7,848 nt of DNA from Chitinophagaceae bacterium. Lineage in GTDB: Bacteria; Bacteroidota; Bacteroidia; Chitinophagales; Chitinophagaceae. A program made the translations under genes and the position numbers. The notes below the pieces were generated by a model. It was not told the origin of the DNA and made no database searches. It worked only from the letters and a program-made list of their open reading frames with translations. Below are positions 1 through 6,501 of this stretch, one piece after another (the stretch's first letter is position 1; each line of letters begins with the position of its first letter). The stretch is from NCBI GenBank assembly GCA_026785745.1, contig JAJAZO010000342.1:1-7848 (forward strand), written 5' to 3'.

Positions 1-1
1 C

Positions 2-1957
2 AATAAAGGCAACCTGAAGTTTGCCGATGAAGGAAACAACTGGGGTTTTGCAACGCCTTCTTTTTCAAACGGCGCCGCTTATGGCGATTTGGATAATGAT
101 GGCGACCTTGATTTGATTGTAAATAATGTAAATGAAAAAGCATTTATTTATCGCAATAATACTCAGGAACAGCAAAAAGACATTAACAATTATATAGCTA
201 TCCTGCTAAAGGGAAATGAAAAAAATACAATGGCCGTTGGCAGTCAGGTTAAAGTTTACCAGGGTAACCAGGTGATAAGCCGGGAAGTAATTCCAAGCCG
301 CGGATTTCAGTCATCGGTTGATTATAAGCAAATCATTGGGTTGGGGAATGGAATTGCAGATTCAATGATAATAATGTGGCCGGACAGAACTTTCACTGTA
401 TACAACAAGCCACCAATCAATAAACTACTGGAAATTAAACAAGAGAAAGGCAAGCCTGTAAGCGAACCTGTTGTTTCTTCCGCCAATTCTTTACTTATTT
501 CTTCTGCTTCTCCATTCGATAAACATACCGAAGATGATTATATCGATTTTTATAACGAACGGAATGTACCATCATTGTTGTCCCGTGAAGGGCCTAAGGC
601 AACAACAGCAGATGTAAATGGCGATGGATTAACGGATGTTTATATTGGTGGAGCCACAGGCCAGGCAGGGCAATTATACATTCAAACAATAAATGGCTTT
701 CAGAAAAAAACAGATACTGTTTTTACCCACAATAAGGGAATGGAAGATGTAGCTGTTTTATTTTTTGATGCAGATAAAGATGGAGATGCTGATTTGTTTA
801 TTGGCGCTGGCGGTAATACACAGGCCAAAGGAAGCCCGATGTTGCGACACCGGCTATACAGGAATGATGGTAAAGGAAATTTTACAGAAGATATTTCTGC
901 CTTTCCTGGCAATGGAATGAATATTTCTGTGGCTATTGCCAATGATTATGATAATGATGGTGATAATGATTTGTTTATTGGTAGCAGAAATGTACCGTTC
1001 AGCTATGGTACTCCGGCCAGCAGTTATTTGCTGATGAATGATGGCAGCGGAAAATTTACTGACGTTACCTCTTTGGTAATCCCGGCAATGAATACTATTG
1101 GAATGGTGACGGACGCCAGTTGGTCTGATATAAATGGTGATAGGCAAAAGGAGTTGATTGTTGTCGGAGAATGGATGAGCCCTGAAATATTTATTTACAA
1201 AAACAATAAATTTGAAATAGTAAAAACCGGATTAAATAACTTGTCTGGCTGGTGGAAATCAATAGCTGTAGCAGACCTGGATGGAGATGGCGATAATGAT
1301 TTAGTACTGGGGAATTGCGGGGAGAATTTTTACCTGAATCCCTCAGCAGAAAAACCAGTTAAACTCTGGATAAATGATTTTGACCAGAATGGAACAGCCG
1401 ATAAAATTATTACCCGGACAGTTGATGGAAAAGATGTACCGGTGTTTTTAAAAAGAGAGCTGACAGAACAATTGCCTTCGTTGAAAAAGCAAAACCTGAA
1501 GTATGTTGATTATGCCACTAAATCGGTGCAGCAATTATTCAGTAAGGTCGCCATTAATAAAAGTGAAGTACGAATGTTTAATTATGCGTCTTCCTGTATC
1601 GCTATAAATGATGGCAAAGGAAATTTTACCGTGCAGGTATTGCCGGCCATGGTGCAGCTGTCCTGTGTAAATGCAATTCTTTGCAGGGATATAAATAATG
1701 ATGGCAAACCGGATTTATTAATGGGAGGAAATGATTTTAATTTCCTGCCACAATTCTCCAGAATGGATGCAAGCTTTGGTCATGTATTAATTAATAAAGG
1801 CAAAGCACAGTTTCACTGGTTGCCTTCCGGAGAATCCGGCCTTTCTGTAAGGGGTCAAATAAAAGATATTAAAGAAATGTCTGTAAAAGGCGAAAGGCAG
1901 TTCCTTTTTTTACAGAATGATGATTATCCGGTTTTGTACAAACTTAATAAAAGATAA
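2..1957 (+). CDS. VCBS/FG-GAP repeat protein with ASPIC/UnbV domain, 5'-truncated by window edge
   Basis: Partial gene: the frame is open from base 2, and the TTG at 89 is an internal leucine codon inside a repeat motif, not a start. The 651 visible residues match the last part of the downstream paralogue from end to end (630 against 632 residues after the shared SNGA motif), so about 470 N-terminal residues, including any signal peptide, are missing. Calcium-loop motifs of the DxDxDGxxD type lie at visible residues 29-37, 204-212, 256-264, 315-323, 425-433 and 563-571, with degenerate copies at 376-384 and 459-467. An ASPIC/UnbV domain sits at about 70-130 (RGFQSS at 100, IGLG at 112, WPD at 126). 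Such repeats usually fold as beta-propeller blades in exported proteins. The last 220 residues hold a module shared with the neighbour that has no function I can name. Ligand and exact role are unknown; surface or periplasmic location is inferred from the paralogue. Confidence 0.93.
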   Translation, partial: NKGNLKFADEGNNWGFATPSFSNGAAYGDLDNDGDLDLIVNNVNEKAFIYRNNTQEQQKDINNYIAILLKGNEKNTMAVGSQVKVYQGNQVISREVIPSRGFQSSVDYKQIIGLGNGIADSMIIMWPDRTFTVYNKPPINKLLEIKQEKGKPVSEPVVSSANSLLISSASPFDKHTEDDYIDFYNERNVPSLLSREGPKATTADVNGDGLTDVYIGGATGQAGQLYIQTINGFQKKTDTVFTHNKGMEDVAVLFFDADKDGDADLFIGAGGNTQAKGSPMLRHRLYRNDGKGNFTEDISAFPGNGMNISVAIANDYDNDGDNDLFIGSRNVPFSYGTPASSYLLMNDGSGKFTDVTSLVIPAMNTIGMVTDASWSDINGDRQKELIVVGEWMSPEIFIYKNNKFEIVKTGLNNLSGWWKSIAVADLDGDGDNDLVLGNCGENFYLNPSAEKPVKLWINDFDQNGTADKIITRTVDGKDVPVFLKRELTEQLPSLKKQNLKYVDYATKSVQQLFSKVAINKSEVRMFNYASSCIAINDGKGNFTVQVLPAMVQLSCVNAILCRDINNDGKPDLLMGGNDFNFLPQFSRMDASFGHVLINKGKAQFHWLPSGESGLSVRGQIKDIKEMSVKGERQFLFLQNDDYPVLYKLNKR

Positions 1958-1978
1958 TTGTTGTCTATACGGTTATAC

Positions 1979-4900
1979 ATGTCACTAAAAATAAATAATC
2001 ATATTGCTTTTTTAGGATTGTTGCTGTCAATGCTGACAGTTTCCTGCAAAACTAAAAAGGCAGAAACTCCGCTATTTGAAGCATTGAGTAATGATAAAAC
2101 AGGGTTGAATTTCAGCAATGATTTAAAGGCAAGACCTGATTTCAATATGCTGAAGTATATGTATTTCTACAACGGCGCCGGTGTAGGGGCAGGTGATTTT
2201 AATAATGATGGGTTGGTTGATCTTTTCTTTGCTTCAAATCAATCGCAGAATAAAATTTACCTGAATGAAGGAAATCTTAAGTTCAAAGATGTAACAGCGG
2301 AAGCAAAGATCCCTGATGACGGAGGCTGGTCAACCGGTGTATCTGTTGCTGATGTGAATGATGATGGCATGCTGGACATTTATGTATGCCGGGTGGGTCA
2401 TTATGAAACATTACGCAACAGGAATCAACTACTGATCTGTCAGGGTATTGATAAGAACGGTATCCCTTTTTATAAAGATGAAGCAAAAGAATACGGTGTT
2501 GATTTCTCTGGATTCAGCACACAGGCAGCTTTTCTTGATTATGATATGGATGGCGATCTCGATATGTTTTTGCTGAATCATTCACTCCGCTACAATAGTA
2601 CATTTGCACCACGGAGCAGTTATGAAGGCACCTCTGATTCACTGTCGGGAGATTATCTTTTCCGGAATGACGGGCTGCCTGTTTCCCTCGCATCGGTGGG
2701 GCGGAAGGGGGGATTTACAGATGTGTCAAAGGAGGCAGGGATCAGCCAATCCGTTATTGGCTATGGATTGGGTATTGCCGTATCAGATATTAATCTGGAT
2801 GGCTATCCTGACATTTATATCGGAAACGACTTTCATGAAAATGATTACCTGTATATTAATAATAAAAAAGGAGGCTTTACTGACCAACTTACAGAAAGTA
2901 CAATGCACACCAGCCAGTTTTCGATGGGGGTGGATGTAGCGGATATTAATAATGATGCCTGGCCGGAGATCATTGCTGCTGATATGCTGCCTTCTGATGC
3001 GTATATTTTAAAACGGTCATTAGGGGAAGATGAATACAATACATTTCAAATCAAAATAAGGAATGGATATAATCACCAGTATGCAAGAAATACATTGCAA
3101 CTGAACAGAAGAAACGGATTATTCAGTGAGACAGGTTTGTATTCAAATATATACGCTACAGACTGGTCCTGGGCCACATTGTGGATGGATTTTGACAACG
3201 ATGGGTTGAAGGACCTGTTTGTGTCCAATGGAATTCCCAAACGATTAAATGATATTGATTATGTAAACTATGTCTCTAATGATGAAATACAGGCTAAGAT
3301 AAGAGCTAACCAGATCGGTGAAAAAGATATGGCACTGATTGATAAGTTTCCGCAGATAAAACTGCCCAATCGTTTTTTTAAGAATACAGGCAATGCTTTG
3401 TTTGAAGATGTAAATCCAGCAGTGAAGGGCAACCCGGATACTTATTCAAACGGAGCAGTTTATGCCGATTTTGATAATGACGGCGACCTGGATATTGTAG
3501 TAAATAATATTGATGAACCGGCTTTATTATACCAGAATAAAACTAATGATGAAAAGAACAAACCTTCGGTGCAGTTAAAACTAAAGGGAGCTGCAGGAAA
3601 CAAAAATGCTGTCGGAGCCAAAGTGATTATTTTCTCGGATAGCAATATCCTGAACTACGAAAAATATCCTGTTCGTGGATTTCAATCAGGAATGGAAGTG
3701 CCCTTGCAAATTGGGCTGGGAACCGTAAAAGCCGATTCTGTTTTTTTAATTTGGCCCGACAATTCTTTTCAGCGGATAACACTGGCTGTAGATTCTCTTC
3801 AGCAGCAAGTTAACTACGAGCAAGGGCTTCCAACGTTCGATTATTCTGTACTGACCAATTTTTATGCGAATAGTAGCATTGCGTTACAGGATATTACTCA
3901 GCAAACCAACCTGTTGTTTCAGCATAAGGAAAACTCTTTTGTTGAATTTGACCGGGAACCTCTGATGCCCTTCATGGTTTCAAAGGAAGGACCTGCATTA
4001 GCAGTAGGTGATGTAAACCATGATGGTCTTGATGATGTGTTCATGGGTTCTTCAAAGTGGGAAAAAAGTGCTGTGTTTATACAGCAATCCTCCGGTGCAT
4101 TTAAGAAAATGCTGCAGCCGGATTTGGATAATGACAGTACTTATGAAGATGTGGATGCCTGCTGGGTTGATGTGAACAAGGATGGTTTCCCTGACCTGGT
4201 AGTGGCAAGCGGAGGTAACGAATACTATCTGGTAAGTGAGTTCTTAATACCCAGGGTTTATCTGAATGACGGGGAGGGAAATCTTAAAAAAAAGACAGAT
4301 GCATTCAAGGATATTCTTATGACGGCTTCTTCTGTAGCCGCCAATGATTTTAATGATGATGGAAACATAGATCTATTCATTGGGGGAAGAGCTGTGCCAT
4401 GGGAATACGGTAAACTGCCCACCTCATATTTTTTACAGAATGATGGAACGGGAAAATTTACAGATGTTACGGCGAAATATGCCCCTGATATGGGAAATGC
4501 AGGGTTTATAAAGCATGCTTCCTGGATAGATATTGACAAAGACAATGATAAAGACCTGGTAGTTTCATTGGAATGGGATGGCATTTGTGCTTTCATAAAT
4601 GATAAAGGGAAATTTTCAAAAAAATATCTTACTGACAAAAAAGGTTGGTGGAATTTTGTATTGCCCTGCGATATAGATAATGATGGTGATATGGATTTCA
4701 TCGCCGGGAACCAGGGACTTAATAGCAGGCTGCAGGCCAATGATAAAGAACCCGTTCGGCTTTATTATAACGATTTTGATGGCAATGGGAAAAAAGAACA
4801 AATTGTAACGTATTACCTGCAAGGAAGAGAAATACCGTTTGCTAATAAAGCTGAATTGGAAAAGCAAATACCGGTATTAAAAAAGAAATTTTTGTATGCT

Positions 4901-5344
4901 GAAGATTTTGCAAAAGCATCGCTGAAAGATATATTTGGTGCGGATAAACTTAAAAAGGCAACTGTATATACAGCAAACTATTTTTCCAATGCAGCATTGA
5001 TCAATGATGGCAATTTAAATTTTACAGTGAAAGCATTTTCGTGGCAAACCCAGCTTACCACCTATAAAGATGCAGCGATCATCAACGCCAATAACGACAA
5101 GCTTCCAGATATCTTACTGGCCGGAAATTTTTATCCTAATAATATACAAATGGGCCGCTATGACGCAGACTATGGTTCCTTGCTTATTAATTTGGGAAAT
5201 GGCTCATTCAGGCATGAGCAGGTGAAGGGGGTCCATATTAAAGGCGAAGTAAGACATATAAAAAAACTGACGCTTGCCAATAAACAGGAAGCCTTTGTGC
5301 TGGTAAGAAATAATGACAGTTTAATGGTGATCAGGCAAAAATAG
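1979..5344 (+). CDS. VCBS/FG-GAP repeat lipoprotein with ASPIC/UnbV domain (complete paralogue of the upstream gene)
   Basis: A complete protein of 1121 residues. I chose the ATG at 1979 because it gives a compact lipoprotein signal peptide: a short Lys/Asn start, a hydrophobic core at about 9-21 and a lipobox-like LTVSC with Cys23. The in-frame TTG at 1958 abuts the previous stop and would add seven unneeded residues. No Shine-Dalgarno is visible, as is usual in Bacteroidota. Calcium-loop motifs occur at residues 73, 125, 187, 270, 404, 497, 678, 731, 790 and 898, with weaker copies at 322, 851, 932 and 1036. The ASPIC/UnbV domain (about 535-600) has RGFQS at 566, IGLG at 578 and WPD at 592. 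The first half forms one repeat block and the part after ASPIC a second block, ending in the conserved C-terminal module (about 920-1100). The protein is probably membrane-anchored by lipid and exposed to the periplasm or surface. Related proteins often accompany SusC/SusD uptake systems, but the substrate is unknown. It is probably cotranscribed with the upstream paralogue. Confidence 0.95.
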   Translation: MSLKINNHIAFLGLLLSMLTVSCKTKKAETPLFEALSNDKTGLNFSNDLKARPDFNMLKYMYFYNGAGVGAGDFNNDGLVDLFFASNQSQNKIYLNEGNLKFKDVTAEAKIPDDGGWSTGVSVADVNDDGMLDIYVCRVGHYETLRNRNQLLICQGIDKNGIPFYKDEAKEYGVDFSGFSTQAAFLDYDMDGDLDMFLLNHSLRYNSTFAPRSSYEGTSDSLSGDYLFRNDGLPVSLASVGRKGGFTDVSKEAGISQSVIGYGLGIAVSDINLDGYPDIYIGNDFHENDYLYINNKKGGFTDQLTESTMHTSQFSMGVDVADINNDAWPEIIAADMLPSDAYILKRSLGEDEYNTFQIKIRNGYNHQYARNTLQLNRRNGLFSETGLYSNIYATDWSWATLWMDFDNDGLKDLFVSNGIPKRLNDIDYVNYVSNDEIQAKIRANQIGEKDMALIDKFPQIKLPNRFFKNTGNALFEDVNPAVKGNPDTYSNGAVYADFDNDGDLDIVVNNIDEPALLYQNKTNDEKNKPSVQLKLKGAAGNKNAVGAKVIIFSDSNILNYEKYPVRGFQSGMEVPLQIGLGTVKADSVFLIWPDNSFQRITLAVDSLQQQVNYEQGLPTFDYSVLTNFYANSSIALQDITQQTNLLFQHKENSFVEFDREPLMPFMVSKEGPALAVGDVNHDGLDDVFMGSSKWEKSAVFIQQSSGAFKKMLQPDLDNDSTYEDVDACWVDVNKDGFPDLVVASGGNEYYLVSEFLIPRVYLNDGEGNLKKKTDAFKDILMTASSVAANDFNDDGNIDLFIGGRAVPWEYGKLPTSYFLQNDGTGKFTDVTAKYAPDMGNAGFIKHASWIDIDKDNDKDLVVSLEWDGICAFINDKGKFSKKYLTDKKGWWNFVLPCDIDNDGDMDFIAGNQGLNSRLQANDKEPVRLYYNDFDGNGKKEQIVTYYLQGREIPFANKAELEKQIPVLKKKFLYAEDFAKASLKDIFGADKLKKATVYTANYFSNAALINDGNLNFTVKAFSWQTQLTTYKDAAIINANNDKLPDILLAGNFYPNNIQMGRYDADYGSLLINLGNGSFRHEQVKGVHIKGEVRHIKKLTLANKQEAFVLVRNNDSLMVIRQK

Positions 5345-5350
5345 CATCCG

Positions 5351-6307
5351 TTAGAAGATTGGGTAATACACTTTCAGTTGTACTATCTGGTCGTCGGTAA
5401 AATCATAGCCATCGCTTAAGAATTTCTTAAAAGGAATAGCCATACTCGAAAGGTTATGATCTGTTTTAAAAGATTCTAACGCCTGAAATACCTTGTCCGA
5501 TTCTCCAAAAGGTCCCTGGTAAGTGGCTTCCAGCAGATTTTTGCCCGCGGGCATCATTTTTTGCTCAAATGGATCAGCCGGAGGGATATTTATTCTGTTC
5601 GTGACGCCGATACTCGCAAATAAAGTGATTTTATCATCCCCGGTTTTTTGAGAATAGAAAATCCTTACGCCGTTATAACCGGCCTTGTTTTTCTCTGCAT
5701 AGGCGATCAGCTGTTCAAAATGTTTCCGGGTGGCATTTCTTTTTTCACTAACCGCTACTGTTTCAGAGATAAAAAGAAACAAGGTATCAGTAACTGTTAC
5801 CGGTCGTATTTCATAGCCGTATAGCCGCTTTGTATCTTCCATGTACTCTTTAAAATTGGTGAAGCTTTGCAGGGCATTTTTTTCTAAACTCCCCTTATTG
5901 AACCACTGTTTGAATAAGGAGGTTTTGTAGGTCATTGTTACCACAGCTTGTTCCTGCCCGGTCGTATCCGGAATAACTGAAAAAAGAAAGTACTTTTTTT
6001 GCCTGCCGGAAAAGGTTTTCAGAAGGGTGCTGTACATGGACTGGTTGGTGATCTCAATAGAATCATTGCCGGATCTGATGATGTTGTTACTGTCATTGTA
6101 TTGAATATCGGGCTGCACCGCTGTATTTGCAAAAGGCATATACCATTTTACAAGATTTGCAGGGTCAGTAAATTGTTCGGATACCTTAAGTGCTGGTAAA
6201 AAAATATTGACTTTTTTCCGGACAGTTCGCTGAACAAGAAAAATGTAGAAAAGAAAAGAAGAGACTGTTAGTAACAACAGAGCTGATAGAATATTCCGCA
6301 TCCTCAT
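5351..6307 (-). CDS. Membrane-anchored SRPBCC / GyrI-like effector-binding domain protein
   Basis: 318 residues from the ATG at 6307; a second ATG two codons later (6301) is an equally possible start, and neither has a Shine-Dalgarno. One hydrophobic segment (about 6-25) is followed by a basic stretch (R27, R30-K32) with no signal peptidase site that I can see, so it is probably a membrane anchor. Residues about 40-155 resemble the SRPBCC (polyketide cyclase-like) fold seen in related Bacteroidota proteins; this part is weakly conserved. Residues about 160-318 resemble the GyrI-like/AraC effector-binding domain, the best signs being YQGPFGE at 263-269 and the terminal strand ending VYYPIF. 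There is no helix-turn-helix, so it is not itself a transcription factor. The family binds small hydrophobic ligands, and some members are hydrolases; ligand and activity here are unknown. It converges on the preceding lipoprotein gene and diverges from the transporter. The fold call is from pattern, not from a search. Confidence 0.85.
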   Translation of the reverse strand: MRMRNILSALLLLTVSSFLFYIFLVQRTVRKKVNIFLPALKVSEQFTDPANLVKWYMPFANTAVQPDIQYNDSNNIIRSGNDSIEITNQSMYSTLLKTFSGRQKKYFLFSVIPDTTGQEQAVVTMTYKTSLFKQWFNKGSLEKNALQSFTNFKEYMEDTKRLYGYEIRPVTVTDTLFLFISETVAVSEKRNATRKHFEQLIAYAEKNKAGYNGVRIFYSQKTGDDKITLFASIGVTNRINIPPADPFEQKMMPAGKNLLEATYQGPFGESDKVFQALESFKTDHNLSSMAIPFKKFLSDGYDFTDDQIVQLKVYYPIF

Positions 6308-6389
6308 TTTATTAATTTCATTTAGTAATATGCAAAATATATAATTGGGAGGAAATGACGGTAAAACTTTAGATGAATCTGCACCTGGC

Positions 6390-6411
6390 TGGCAATTGAG
6401 TCATTTTGCCA
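6390..6411. repeat. Inverted repeat TGGCAA-N10-TTGCCA, possible regulator site
   Basis: Perfect 6-base arms, TGGCAA at 6390-6395 and TTGCCA at 6406-6411, are separated by 10 bases. The inner bases do not pair, so a dimeric protein-binding site is more likely than a terminator hairpin. It lies five bases upstream of the palindrome at 6416. An arm this short can arise by chance in 194 bases, hence low confidence. Confidence 0.3.
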
Positions 6412-6415
6412 ACAA

Positions 6416-6425
6416 CAAACGTTTG
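6416..6425. promoter_or_regulatory. Perfect palindrome CAAACGTTTG, candidate LacI-family operator
   Basis: A perfect 10-base palindrome centred on CG, about 76 bases before the transporter ATG; with flanks it reads ACAAACGTTTGC, 5 of 6 base pairs symmetric. A central CG inside AAACGTTT is typical of LacI/GalR-family operators, for example the core of the PurR site. It overlaps a second palindrome, TTTGCAAA at 6422-6429. Its place just upstream of the candidate -33 element of a sugar transporter gene fits a regulatory role. No regulator gene is in the window, so the assignment is inference. Confidence 0.42.
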
Positions 6426-6446
6426 CAAAGGATTAACTCATCCGGG

Positions 6447-6480
6447 TTGATTTCTTTAAGATCTTCCTTTTGTATATTTA
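6447..6480 (+). promoter_or_regulatory. Weak Bacteroidota-type promoter candidate for the MFS transporter
   Basis: TATATTTA at 6473-6480 matches the Bacteroidota -7 consensus TAnnTTTG except for the last base. A TTG at 6447-6449 lies 23 bases upstream, within the loose range for the -33 element. Transcription would begin a few bases after 6480, leaving a short leader before the ATG at 6502. AT-rich DNA yields such matches easily, so this is a candidate only. An 8-base palindrome AAGATCTT at 6458-6465 lies in the spacer. Confidence 0.28.
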
Positions 6481-6501
6481 AATTACTTCAAATGATTGCT
6501 T

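Larger units (their letters stand above)
6308..6501. other. Divergent intergenic region between the GyrI-like gene and the MFS transporter
   Basis: These 194 bases separate two divergently transcribed genes and should carry both promoters. A reading frame runs across part of the region (from 6345 to 6605) but has no recognisable protein character and overlaps the transporter start in another frame, so I treat it as non-coding. The half near 6390-6430 holds two inverted repeats, and the part near 6447-6480 holds a weak promoter match for the transporter. For the GyrI-like gene the only candidate is an AT-rich TATATTTT on the minus strand (6334-6341) with no good -33 element, too weak to annotate. 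Confidence 0.7.

Noticed and set aside
89..91. TTG at 89 as the start of the first gene
   Set aside because: The frame is open back to base 2 and the TTG codes for the Leu inside a DLDNDGDLD repeat motif; the upstream residues also align with the paralogue.
2604..2939. 111-codon open frame on the plus strand in another frame of the second large gene
   Set aside because: A shadow of the repeat-coding frame, with no motif and no plausible start context.
4258..4740. 160-codon open frame on the minus strand inside the second large gene
   Set aside because: Lies wholly antisense to a well-supported coding region, is rich in Ser/Pro/Phe as expected for the complement of these repeats, and shows no recognisable domain.
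5980..6005. T-rich run after a pairing stretch, considered as a terminator
   Set aside because: It lies inside the GyrI-like coding sequence, where it encodes Lys-rich residues on the minus strand, and no stable GC-rich hairpin precedes it.
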